From contig CAMYND010000007.1 in NCBI GenBank assembly GCA_947259645.1, positions 1 through 64,000 on the forward strand: DNA of 64,000 nt, in the 5' to 3' direction. This stretch comes from Thermodesulfovibrionia bacterium. GTDB taxonomy: Bacteria > Nitrospirota > Thermodesulfovibrionia > UBA6902. The notes beneath the pieces are model-generated. The model made no database searches, had not been told where the DNA came from, and worked only from the letters and a program-made list of their open reading frames with translations. Position numbers and translations under genes: made by a program. Below, in pieces: positions 1-7,933 of this stretch. Position 1 is the first letter of the stretch. Every line of letters starts with the position of its first letter.

Positions 1-99
1 AAGGCATATGTAAAGGAAAAGTTCGACTGCAGCACTTGTGACTGTGAGGATGCCGTAAATATCTGCCCGGTAGAGGCAATAACAATGGAAGACGAATAA
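1..99 (+). CDS. Ferredoxin, C-terminal part (cut by window start)
   Basis: Frame 1 is open from the first base to TAA at 97-99 and gives the last 32 residues of a small ferredoxin. It contains CSTCDCEDA and then ICPVEAIT, the same arrangement as the complete ferredoxin at 637-828 (CDTCDCEEA and TCPSEAIT), so the two are paralogues. The CP motif near the end is the usual last ligand of a [4Fe-4S] cluster. The N-terminal half lies outside the window. A role as a soluble electron carrier is family knowledge; its partner cannot be read from the sequence. Confidence 0.85.
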   Translation, partial: KAYVKEKFDCSTCDCEDAVNICPVEAITMEDE

Positions 100-149
100 G
101 AGCTTGTTTATACAGTAGTTAACGATGAATCATAAAAAGGGAGGGAAAC

Positions 150-464
150 ATGGATGTTCTCGACTTAAAAAAACTGATTAAATTTCAGCCGGAAAAAATT
201 ACACGGGAAATGCTTGATGACAAACCCGAGATGCGGATAGCCCTGATGTGTCTTGAGCCGGGCCAGAAACTGACCCCTCATAAAGCCCCCATGAGACTTC
301 TCATGTATGTTGTAGAAGGGAAAGGGTCCTTTACTGTCGGCGAAGAAACTTTTGAGGCAGACGAAAAGACCGGCATCCCCTGTGATCCGATGGTGGAACA
401 TGGCTTTGCAGCAGACAAGGGGGAGCGGCTTGTTGTTATGGCAATCGTAACACCTGTTGAATAA
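150..464 (+). CDS. Small cupin-domain protein
   Basis: A 104-residue single-domain beta-barrel protein of the cupin type, with start ATG 150 preceded by GGGAGGG. Residues about 36-60 (PGQKLTPHKAPM followed by VVEGKGSF) match cupin motif 1, and EHGFAADKGERLVVMAI near the end matches motif 2. Only some of the usual metal-binding histidines are present (PH in motif 1, EH in motif 2), so metal binding is uncertain. It lies between two ferredoxin paralogues, which suggests a redox or sensing role, but no substrate can be named. Confidence 0.75.
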   Translation: MDVLDLKKLIKFQPEKITREMLDDKPEMRIALMCLEPGQKLTPHKAPMRLLMYVVEGKGSFTVGEETFEADEKTGIPCDPMVEHGFAADKGERLVVMAIVTPVE

Positions 465-636
465 AGCAGGAAAGCATGAATTAGTGCAGCAATGGTAATT
501 ATTTTTTCCGGGAATAATTTAACTGGAAAAGATCTGCACCAGTATATGATAATATAGAGTAAACCAGCACGAATGTGTTCAAAAAAAACTGCCTGAATGC
601 AGGCAAATAACATTAAACAAAATTGAGGAGGTGCTC

Positions 637-828
637 ATGAAAAAGCCGGTAGTAGATTATGATGCCTGTACGGGATGTGCTACATGCGTTGAGATGTGTC
701 CTGAGGTTTTCGAAATGGGAGACGATGAAAAGGCCTTTGTGAAGGCTGAGGACAAATGTGATACCTGTGATTGTGAAGAAGCCGCTGACACATGTCCGTC
801 TGAAGCAATAACGTTTGAAGAAGGATAG
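637..828 (+). CDS. Small ferredoxin, [4Fe-4S] type
   Basis: A 63-residue soluble electron carrier. I place the start at ATG 637, not the track's GTG 631, because AGGAGGTG at 626-633 is a strong ribosome site that covers the GTG. There are eight cysteines: CTGCATCVEMCP at about residues 11-22 and CDTCDC...CP in the second half. The CX2CX2C plus final CP pattern is typical of single-cluster ferredoxins; whether the extra cysteines hold a second cluster is unclear. It is a paralogue of the ferredoxin truncated at position 1 and is followed by a strong terminator. Confidence 0.88.
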   Translation: MKKPVVDYDACTGCATCVEMCPEVFEMGDDEKAFVKAEDKCDTCDCEEAADTCPSEAITFEEG

Positions 829-847
829 AGAATGCGCTGAAAGCGCC

Positions 848-890
848 GAGAAAACGCTCCCGTCATCTGATTTTGGCGGGAGCGTTTTCT
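848..890 (+). terminator. Rho-independent terminator after ferredoxin
   Basis: A perfect 13-bp stem, GAAAACGCTCCCG with CGGGAGCGTTTTC, around a 14-base loop, 20 bases after the ferredoxin stop. The 3' side of the stem carries its own T run. Confidence 0.8.
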
Positions 891-974
891 TTGTGGCTGA
901 TTCTTTCTTTTTTGAGGTACAATAGGAGCAGGGCACTCACGAGTGCAGATTTAACTGTTAGATTTGAGAGGAAC

Positions 975-1364
975 ATGAACAACCAGAATCAGAAAAACAT
1001 TCCCATGGCCATGCTCTACTGGGGGCTTGCGGTAAGCTATATGGCGCTCCTGTTCTTTCTCTCGTCACAGGGCGGCCACTCCCTCCCTCAAATGGCTCAC
1101 GGAACGGATAAACTGGTTCATTTGCTTGCATATATTCCTCTTGCAGCATTCTTTTATCACGCTTTTCACAAGAGCGGCATAAGAAAATATAAGTTCATTA
1201 TGGTCTTCCTTATTGTCTGCCTTTACGGGTTATCCGATGAAATCCATCAATACTTTGTTCCGGGCAGAGATGCATCATTTGGTGATGTCGTGGCAGACTC
1301 TTTGGGGGCATTAATCGGCTGTACTGGAGCGGGTTACGCGGAATTGAAAACCAGGTTTACTTGA
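975..1364 (+). CDS. VanZ-family membrane protein
   Basis: A 129-residue protein with about four predicted membrane helices (for example YWGLAVSYMALLFFLSS near the start and FIMVFLIVCLYGLSDE later). The HGTDKLVHLLAYIPLA stretch and SDEIHQYFVPGRDASFGDVVAD are the conserved VanZ-like signatures. The track ORF begins at 873, inside the upstream terminator; ATG 975 after GAGAGG is a better start. Members of this family are named for teicoplanin resistance but most, as here, have no proven function. Its last bases overlap the end of the convergent multihaem gene by 8 bp. Confidence 0.8.
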   Translation: MNNQNQKNIPMAMLYWGLAVSYMALLFFLSSQGGHSLPQMAHGTDKLVHLLAYIPLAAFFYHAFHKSGIRKYKFIMVFLIVCLYGLSDEIHQYFVPGRDASFGDVVADSLGALIGCTGAGYAELKTRFT

Positions 1365-3858
1365 TCGTGATAGGGATAAAGGGTCCCTTTCTTTTTTCTA
1401 CTCTCTCCTCAGGATTATGGTAGTATTTAAACCTGAACAGCGCGTCCATACCATGGCAGTCTATGCAGAGCAGGCTGTAAGTCTGCGCCCTGAGAAAGCT
1501 GTTTGAGGCGTTTCCTTCCAGATTTTCTCCGGTCCCAGCTCTTTTAAATATGGGGCTCCACTGATGAACATTATGACATGAGGGGCAGGAGATATTTCCA
1601 ACTGAAGCATATTCGCCGCTCCAGGGTTCATAGAGGGGGAAATAGTTAGGCTCACTCTTTATGTTTCTGCCCATGTTGTTTATAAGCTGATCTTTGGGGT
1701 GGGTGTCAATTTCAGGTATTTTGGCAGCAGCTGAGCCGTTTTTTGAATGACAGGAGTTGCACATCATGTCCATCATGCTCGTCCCCTCTCCAAGCCCCTG
1801 TGACCAGAGCTTGATTTTGTTTTTATTGTTGTGGACCACATGGCAGACGCCGCACGTTCCGGATTCGGCAGGTACCTGGCCAAGAATGTTTTTCTGATCA
1901 GGTGCTGTTACAATCAGATCATGGTCTGTTTTTTCAACGAGTGATTGCTTTGGGTGGCAGTTGGCACAGAGGACCGGTGAGGGTGAATTTTCAAGCCTCA
2001 AGAAACTGTTTTGAGAATTGCCTTCTGTTTCATAATGGTTGCCGCCTACGACATTTACCGGGTCCCACCTATGGGGATCATGGCACGTCTCACAGGTCAT
2101 GATCCCGTCCTTTGAGAGCTTCCCTAACTTGTCAAAGAGCGGCAGGGTTGTGGAAAGGCCTTTTTCAGAGGGGACGATGTTTACCGGGTGCGAATGGTCT
2201 TTAATGACTTTTTTCTTTGCCAATCCTTCTTCATTATGGCAGCTTATGCAAAGGTCCTGCATAAGGATTCCGCTTTCTGAGGTTATTTCCCTGGCCCATA
2301 AGTAACGTTCCTGGCCGCCATGTACGATGTGACAAACACCGCAAAGTCCGTATTCAGAAGCCGGCTGATCCAGAAAATTTTTCTCTTCAGGGGCAAATTT
2401 GTTTATGTCATGTTTTGAATTAACAATGTTGAACTTATTGCTGTGGCACTCTTCACATAAGGCCGGTGATGCTTTCCGCAGAAAGGAAGTTTTGCTGTTG
2501 CCTTTTACCTCTTTCCCTATTTCACCTTTAACAGAATCTGCCCGCCACCTGTGCGGGTCATGGCATGAAGAGCAGGTGATTTTACCGTTTCTGTCCTGAA
2601 TTCCTATTTTGTTAAAAAGCGGAAGTTTCAAGTTCTCTTTTTTAACCCCGATTGCCTGCAGGAGTTCATCAGAGTTGCTATGCTCAAAGGGGTTCACATC
2701 AACGGGGTGCCTGTAATCGGGAGGTATGGATTTTTCCGCGATCTGATTTTTGCTGTGACAGCTCATACAGAGCTGCATTGTGTAGTCAAGCCCTTCTCCC
2801 GGTTCTCTGGCTACCTTGTGGGGAAGGTGACAGGCAGAGCATACCCCGGCCTCTGCAACAGTTTTGCCATCAAGGTTTTTTTCCTCCGGAGCTGAATGAA
2901 TGAGGTTATGCTTTGTGTCAGCAATATATCTTTTATCAGTGTGGCATGTCAGGCAGAGGGAGGATTTATCATCATTTTTTATCAAGAGCAGATGATCTTC
3001 TATGGTATTGTTATGTACTTTGTGGCAGGTCTGGCAGATGATTTCTCCGTTAAATCCCAGTTTTGCCCCCTTTTTGATCAGATCATCAGGAACAGTGACC
3101 TTTGCGGGCTTTACGTTAATTACATGATAGTGGTTTCTTTCACCGTCTTTCGTGAATATATTCTTGTCTCCATGGCATTCAAGGCAGAGCCCGGAATTGC
3201 GGGACGCTTCCACGAGGAAGCTCTCATTTGGCGAACCATGTACGGTGTGGCAGGTTTCACAGATGATATGATTTTTGCCTTCACCAGCCAGCCCTCCCCG
3301 TAAAAGCAGTGATGCAGGGATTTCCCGTTTCATGTTCCCCATGGGGTGGTTTCCTGAATGTTCCCCACCGTCCTTGTCAGTGTGACAGAGACGGCACATT
3401 CCGGAATCTTTGTCTGAAGTTCGTAAGAAAATCGTTTTTTCAATGCCCATTTCACTTGAGACGCCATGTGCTGTATGACATGTTGCACACTGCATATTCC
3501 CCTTTTCATCAAGAGGAAATATTTTTGGGATTTTCATCTGTTCAGGCGGCTTTTCATTAATTTTGTGCCTCAGGTCGTTGTACACCCGTGACCGGGAATC
3601 AACTACACTGCCGTCATGGCAGCTGAAACATATTTCGGGTTTTGCCACAACTTTTTCCGCCTGATAATCAACAAGGTCTGATCCCCTGCCATCTATAAAA
3701 AAAGTGTCGATCCAGCGATAGTGACAGATTGCGCATTCCTTTGCTGAATCAGGATTTCTCGGTGCAGTGACTTCTGCTTTGGCAGAGCCGATTTCCAGAA
3801 CAAATGAGAGTATGAGGGTAAAGAGTAACCGTGCTGTTATCTTTGTGAAAATATTCAT
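1357..3858 (-). CDS. 20-haem periplasmic or exported c-type cytochrome (module A)
   Basis: An 833-residue protein with signal peptide (LLFTLILSFVLEIGSAKA) and 20 CXXCH motifs spread over the whole length, so about 20 c haems. Many haem pairs follow the doubled-CXXCH pattern, with repeated blocks containing CGVCHIVH, GNSxxSFLR and CxxCHDPHRW every 150-190 residues, which suggests growth by internal duplication. There is no membrane anchor after the signal peptide, so it should act in the periplasm or at the cell surface as an electron wire. It is the last gene of module A and is collinear with the 18-haem protein at 7934-10213, sharing near-identical ends (NISCPSCHN, LCIDCHG or ICIDCHG, ALFRxKYxH). 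The electron acceptor is unknown. Confidence 0.93.
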   Translation of the reverse strand: MNIFTKITARLLFTLILSFVLEIGSAKAEVTAPRNPDSAKECAICHYRWIDTFFIDGRGSDLVDYQAEKVVAKPEICFSCHDGSVVDSRSRVYNDLRHKINEKPPEQMKIPKIFPLDEKGNMQCATCHTAHGVSSEMGIEKTIFLRTSDKDSGMCRLCHTDKDGGEHSGNHPMGNMKREIPASLLLRGGLAGEGKNHIICETCHTVHGSPNESFLVEASRNSGLCLECHGDKNIFTKDGERNHYHVINVKPAKVTVPDDLIKKGAKLGFNGEIICQTCHKVHNNTIEDHLLLIKNDDKSSLCLTCHTDKRYIADTKHNLIHSAPEEKNLDGKTVAEAGVCSACHLPHKVAREPGEGLDYTMQLCMSCHSKNQIAEKSIPPDYRHPVDVNPFEHSNSDELLQAIGVKKENLKLPLFNKIGIQDRNGKITCSSCHDPHRWRADSVKGEIGKEVKGNSKTSFLRKASPALCEECHSNKFNIVNSKHDINKFAPEEKNFLDQPASEYGLCGVCHIVHGGQERYLWAREITSESGILMQDLCISCHNEEGLAKKKVIKDHSHPVNIVPSEKGLSTTLPLFDKLGKLSKDGIMTCETCHDPHRWDPVNVVGGNHYETEGNSQNSFLRLENSPSPVLCANCHPKQSLVEKTDHDLIVTAPDQKNILGQVPAESGTCGVCHVVHNNKNKIKLWSQGLGEGTSMMDMMCNSCHSKNGSAAAKIPEIDTHPKDQLINNMGRNIKSEPNYFPLYEPWSGEYASVGNISCPSCHNVHQWSPIFKRAGTGENLEGNASNSFLRAQTYSLLCIDCHGMDALFRFKYYHNPEERVEKRKGPFIPITIK

Positions 3859-3925
3859 TCCTGTTTCCGGTTTATCGGACCTGGCGGCTTATCTCAAACC
3901 TGAGATGCAGCACCTGGTTTAAAGA

Positions 3926-4903
3926 CTACCGTTTTTGTTTCTCAATATGGTAAACGCTCACTCGTTCAGCAAACATTTCAACAACATACAATCTGTCCTT
4001 TTTATCAATAAAGATGCCAACAGGGGAGATGAACTTCTTTACAGACCTGCTGAGTGGGTCACCTATGACAGAGTTGAATTCACCGCTTGTTTCAAAGACC
4101 TGGATTACATTTAAATAACTGTCGCTGACATATACCCGGTTCCCGCTGTCCAGTGCTATGCCCTTTGGCCTGAAAAAATTCCCCTTTTCAACGCCCCAGC
4201 CGCCGATAATCATCACGAATTTGCCGTCAGGATTCAGTACCTGTACCCGTGTGTTAATGACATCGACAATATACAGGTATCCGTCACTGTCCATAGACAT
4301 CAGAAAGGGGTAGCGGAATTCATGCTTTTCCGCGCCAGGAGACCCATGTGACGAGAGTAAAAGGTTTGATGAGAGGTCATACATATGAATCTGGTGATTA
4401 TCATTGTCAGCAACGAAGAGCCTGTTCAGCCTGTTATTTACCGCAACATCAGTCGGGTCAGGCGTCATCACACCCGTTGATGGCAGTTTTATTTGAGAGA
4501 GGTACTCACCGGATGGAGTGAAAATCTGTATTCGGCTGTTGCCTGAATCAGCCACATAAACTTTATCATTAGAGTCTGTATGAATACCCATGGGGAAGCT
4601 GAACTGACCGTTCCCCCGGCCTTTCTTCCCGAAGGCAAAGAGAAACTCCCCTTTCTGGTTAAATACCTTGATCTTGTTGTTTACGCCATCTACAACATAT
4701 ATCAATCCCTGATCTGAGACTGAAATATCACTTGGCTGCCTGAAGCTTGCAGTAATATCAAATAAATGGGTCACGAAAGTCAGTTTCACGGCATGGGACG
4801 ATGCAACAGAGGATAGAAAAAATATTATTAAAAAAAGCAGGATAAAAGGTACCGGGAAAAAGGTGCGGGACGCAGTTGTTTTATATGCCTGATATGTCCT
4901 CAA
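3926..4903 (-). CDS. NHL-repeat beta-propeller protein (module A)
   Basis: A 325-residue exported protein with a hydrophobic leader (PFILLFLIIFFLSSVASSHA) and six NHL repeats of about 45 residues (pattern: GIxxDSxxxVYVADSxNxRIQxF), enough for a six-bladed propeller. The start is TTG at 4901-4903, with a weak GAAGA ribosome site; the codon could lie slightly downstream. It sits 67 bp before the 20-haem cytochrome gene and matches the NHL protein at 10294-11250 in the second module. NHL proteins beside secreted cytochromes are known from Geobacter-type organisms; a role as scaffold or assembly partner is inference. Confidence 0.88.
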   Translation of the reverse strand: MRTYQAYKTTASRTFFPVPFILLFLIIFFLSSVASSHAVKLTFVTHLFDITASFRQPSDISVSDQGLIYVVDGVNNKIKVFNQKGEFLFAFGKKGRGNGQFSFPMGIHTDSNDKVYVADSGNSRIQIFTPSGEYLSQIKLPSTGVMTPDPTDVAVNNRLNRLFVADNDNHQIHMYDLSSNLLLSSHGSPGAEKHEFRYPFLMSMDSDGYLYIVDVINTRVQVLNPDGKFVMIIGGWGVEKGNFFRPKGIALDSGNRVYVSDSYLNVIQVFETSGEFNSVIGDPLSRSVKKFISPVGIFIDKKDRLYVVEMFAERVSVYHIEKQKR

Positions 4904-4953
4904 GATCTTCAGAGGTTCCCTTTTGTATTAAATGCGACAGCATGTTTATCTGA

Positions 4954-4990
4954 TCAGCGCTGACCAGGCATGCTTCCCGGCCAGCGCTGA
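4954..4990 (-). other. Intergenic RNA hairpin before NHL gene (module A)
   Basis: TCAGCGCTGACC and GGCCAGCGCTGA form an 11 of 12 bp stem around a 13-base loop, in the 125-bp gap between the trihaem cytochrome and NHL genes. No T run follows. The other module has an unrelated hairpin at the same place (11254-11288), so this could be a processing or attenuation point. Confidence 0.55.
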
Positions 4991-5028
4991 AATTTTCTGT
5001 ATTGTACACTATGCACACTCCGGCCTGC

Positions 5029-5889
5029 TCAGGGTTTCTTAATCTGTCCGGGCTGCAGCATTTTCGGCATATAAAATTTTGTGTAGTTTTTGATCATGCC
5101 GACGACCTCTGAGCCGGTTATTGAATCTATCCTCTCCTTTGAATACCCTATCGATTCAAGCGGCAGCAAAGGATTTTCCTCTTGATGGCAATCCTCACAT
5201 AGGTAGGGTTGTTTGCTCACTACTTTATGTATGATTTTTTTGGCCCTTGATTTCTGTGCTTCTGTGAGGTCTTTCTCTCTTGTCTTGTATTCAGTAGCAA
5301 ATGCTTTTCTCTCCTGAGAATCAATAGGCTGCAGTTTTCCATTGCTCTTTTCAAAGGGGATGATTTTTGCCTTGTATGTCCCGGGCGTTTCTGTTTTAAC
5401 CGGACTTTCTACAATCTCTCCCGAGTTTCTATCGTACCACTTGTAAACACCGGTTCTGTCCGTACCCTCAAGTCTGACATGACAGGTCTGGCAGGCGACA
5501 AAGAATGCGTGCATATTTAAAAAAGCGCGCAAGTCCTTGACCGCGTCATGGGGCATGTCACCGTGGCATTTAACGCAATATGACCGATTGTCCGGACCGA
5601 TATCAAAACCTATATGGTGAAAATGCCCTTTTATCCGGGTTTCCTCCAGTATGCGGAAGCCGAGATAATGTTTTACCCGTTCTTCCCCTTCAAGTATAAT
5701 TTTTTCAAATGGTGTTTTCTTTGATTTTAACTCCTGTTCCTCTTTGTACTCTGCTATTTCCTCCGCCTCCTGCCGGCCGTGGTACTCCTCGACTATATGG
5801 GCAAAGGTCACTTTCCATATAATTACGATGAAGAAAACAGTTAACGCCATGAATCCGAGCATATATATCTTGAACAAGAAATTTTTCAT
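5029..5889 (-). CDS. Membrane-anchored trihaem c-type cytochrome (module A)
   Basis: A 286-residue protein with an uncleaved N-terminal helix (IYMLGFMALTVFFIVIIW) and three CXXCH motifs: CVKCH, CQTCH and CEDCH. The first two haems are about 30 residues apart around LNMHAFFVAC; the histidine in LNMH is conserved in the paralogue and is a possible distal ligand. Its ATG overlaps the stop of the upstream cytochrome b gene (ATGA), indicating tight co-translation. The likely task is to accept electrons from the b subunit and pass them to periplasmic cytochromes. It is the counterpart of 11303-12136. Confidence 0.9.
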   Translation of the reverse strand: MKNFLFKIYMLGFMALTVFFIVIIWKVTFAHIVEEYHGRQEAEEIAEYKEEQELKSKKTPFEKIILEGEERVKHYLGFRILEETRIKGHFHHIGFDIGPDNRSYCVKCHGDMPHDAVKDLRAFLNMHAFFVACQTCHVRLEGTDRTGVYKWYDRNSGEIVESPVKTETPGTYKAKIIPFEKSNGKLQPIDSQERKAFATEYKTREKDLTEAQKSRAKKIIHKVVSKQPYLCEDCHQEENPLLPLESIGYSKERIDSITGSEVVGMIKNYTKFYMPKMLQPGQIKKP

Positions 5890-6722
5890 GATGATGCCTC
5901 CCCTTCTTCGGCTGATTCATGAGTGTGTCCGCCATGAGGTGGAAGGATTTCCTTTTCCAGGCCCGCTTCTTTCATCACCTTGACGTAATGTTCATAGTGC
6001 TCTTCCACCATAAGCTCTTCAGAAAGGTAACCTGTTATAAAAACTTTCCCCATAGGAAATACTGAAATTGAAAAATGAACATTGTACCAGTGCCAGATAA
6101 ACAGGAACAATGCTGCCAGAAGCGCCTCATCACTGTGTGCTATGATTGAAAAATTAAGCAGCTCGCCGGGCAATAGATATGTGGCAATCTCTTTGTTCCA
6201 TATGATCAGTCCTGAAAAACCGATGATAACCATACCCCAGAACGGTGCCCAGTAATCAAACTTTTCTTTCCAGGTAAAATTGTCCCCGTTCGGGCGCACG
6301 TTTGTAATAAACAGCAGGTACTTTAAAAGGTCCCTGATGTCCCTGGCATCTTTCAGGTTTGGAACGAGAGACTGCGTTGCCAGCACTTTCAGGATTTTGA
6401 CGGATGTTACTTTTTCTTTCTTTTTCATCGGAACTATCTGGTATTTGTATATGACATAGATTAAATAACCTATATGGTAGAAGAACAATGCCATTAATAT
6501 TGCGCCTGATACCTTATGGATCATTGGTGCTATCTGAATCCCGCCAAACATCGCATAGAGGAAAGGTGCCCATGAGGCGCTATGAAATTTAAGGGGCATT
6601 CCTGTTAATACCAGGACGACCACACTCACGGCCAGGATTATATGCTGTATCCTCTGGTTCATGGTAAACCGGTAAAAATGTTTTTCTCCGTTGATGACTT
6701 TTATCAATGGATGTTTTTCCAT
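5886..6722 (-). CDS. Membrane cytochrome b, quinol dehydrogenase subunit (module A)
   Basis: A 278-residue integral membrane protein of the di-haem cytochrome b561 / formate dehydrogenase gamma type. Four or five helices are visible, with histidines suitable as haem b ligands in NQRIQHIILAV, MIHKVSGAILMALFFYHIGY, AHSDEALLAALFLFIWHWYNVH. The C-terminal tail is His/Glu rich (GGHTHES). It starts two bases after the upstream octahaem gene and overlaps the next gene by four bases, so b and c subunits are made together. The reaction inferred is quinol oxidation (or quinone reduction) with electrons exchanged with the anchored c cytochromes. Confidence 0.9.
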   Translation of the reverse strand: MEKHPLIKVINGEKHFYRFTMNQRIQHIILAVSVVVLVLTGMPLKFHSASWAPFLYAMFGGIQIAPMIHKVSGAILMALFFYHIGYLIYVIYKYQIVPMKKKEKVTSVKILKVLATQSLVPNLKDARDIRDLLKYLLFITNVRPNGDNFTWKEKFDYWAPFWGMVIIGFSGLIIWNKEIATYLLPGELLNFSIIAHSDEALLAALFLFIWHWYNVHFSISVFPMGKVFITGYLSEELMVEEHYEHYVKVMKEAGLEKEILPPHGGHTHESAEEGEASS

Positions 6723-6724
6723 GG

Positions 6725-7783
6725 CTATTTCTTCCTCCCTATCATTGCGTGCGGAGCAAATCTTCTGATTATATCGAGTAAAATAATAAACATCAGGGGC
6801 AGCAATGTCCCTCCCGTCAGTATGATAAAGAAAACGGTAAAGTAGTACTGAGCCGGGCTTTGGTCCAGGTTAAACTCAGAGTGAACAGCGTAGGTCGCAA
6901 GTTTTGGAGATGCATTGGGGTGACAGTCAATGTTAGTGCAGATTTTCCCCCTGTTCTTGTCATTAATTGATGAATCAGGGTTTTCCTTGCTTAACATCTG
7001 ATGCACGGACTCGCCCTTGTTGACGTGACAGTCCAGACAGTCCGGGACCCTTTCGTCAAGGTACTGGGCGGCTTTACCATGGAATGTCTCTCCGTAAGAA
7101 AAGACAGCCTTTGTCGACATTTCGTGCCTGGCAACTATTCCGGGATCATCATGGCACCGGGCACAGACCTCGGCGATATTCAGGGGGCTTCTGCTCTTAT
7201 GGAGCCTCGTTGTGATATGGTTATAAAACCTGTAGATAAATTCATCTTTCTTGTGGCAGACCCTGCACCTCCCCAAAGAAGCTTCGGAGATACCGGGGCG
7301 GACTTTCTTGAAAAAAGAAAGAGGCCTGTAGAGGGGGTTATCGTGACAGTCCTTACATTCCGGGAAGTCTTCAATGTACTTTTTCTCAGTTCCCTTTTCA
7401 TCAATTTTGCCGTGTACGCTTTTTGCGATAAATGTTTCAACATCCTTGTGGGAGAACTTCTTTTCACTCGATGGTTCTACAATGTGGCACTCTACCAGGC
7501 AGTCAACCTTCTTGGCAGGTTCATGAGGGATTTTTGTGATGTCTGTGTGGCAGCCTTCACATTTGACCTTGGTATGAACACTGTTGGTGAAAATGCTTTC
7601 GTTCACATAGAAGAGTTTCATTTTTCCGTCTTCATCTACCCTGCTGATACCGGGATATTTGTGACACAAAAGGCAGTTACCCACATCTGACGCAAAGGAT
7701 GAAGCCGGTATAAAACTGATTATCAAAAAGATGGCAAGCGAGGGCAACAGACAGTACCCGAAGGCTCTCGTTAAGAATTTCAT
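6725..7783 (-). CDS. Octahaem-type c cytochrome with C-terminal anchor (module A)
   Basis: A 352-residue protein. I move the start from 7816 to ATG 7783, which has AGAGGAGAG in front and gives a clean signal peptide (SLAIFLIISFIPASSFA). It has six CXXCH motifs plus CLVECH (CX3CH) at the third haem position and CTNIDCH (CX4CH) at the eighth, eight possible haems in total. A C-terminal helix (FTVFFIILTGGTLLPLMFIILL) would anchor it to the outer face of the inner membrane. It is the first gene of module A and likely forms a complex with the following cytochrome b. Paralogue: 13061-14134. Confidence 0.9.
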   Translation of the reverse strand: MKFLTRAFGYCLLPSLAIFLIISFIPASSFASDVGNCLLCHKYPGISRVDEDGKMKLFYVNESIFTNSVHTKVKCEGCHTDITKIPHEPAKKVDCLVECHIVEPSSEKKFSHKDVETFIAKSVHGKIDEKGTEKKYIEDFPECKDCHDNPLYRPLSFFKKVRPGISEASLGRCRVCHKKDEFIYRFYNHITTRLHKSRSPLNIAEVCARCHDDPGIVARHEMSTKAVFSYGETFHGKAAQYLDERVPDCLDCHVNKGESVHQMLSKENPDSSINDKNRGKICTNIDCHPNASPKLATYAVHSEFNLDQSPAQYYFTVFFIILTGGTLLPLMFIILLDIIRRFAPHAMIGRKK

Positions 7784-7840
7784 TTTTTCTCTCCTCTGTA
7801 AGAGGTTCTTATTCATTATGTAAAGAATAGAAATGACCGA

Positions 7841-7869
7841 GCTATAAATCTAACAGTACACCATGTAAA
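7841..7869 (-). promoter_or_regulatory. Possible sigma-70-type promoter for module A
   Basis: On the minus strand TTTACA and TATAGC are separated by 17 bp, about 60 bp before the start of the octahaem gene, in an A+T-rich 150-bp gap between the two modules. The -10 box is weak. Read-through from module B is the alternative. Confidence 0.35.
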
Positions 7870-7933
7870 TAGCTTTGTAAAATAATTAATTGTTATAAAA
7901 TTATAAAGCAGGTTAAAAGGCGTTGAATGGAGG

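Noticed and set aside
7001-7690. 229-codon ORF on the plus strand inside the octahaem gene
   Set aside because: Shadow of a well-supported cytochrome gene with eight haem sites; the product has no recognisable feature.
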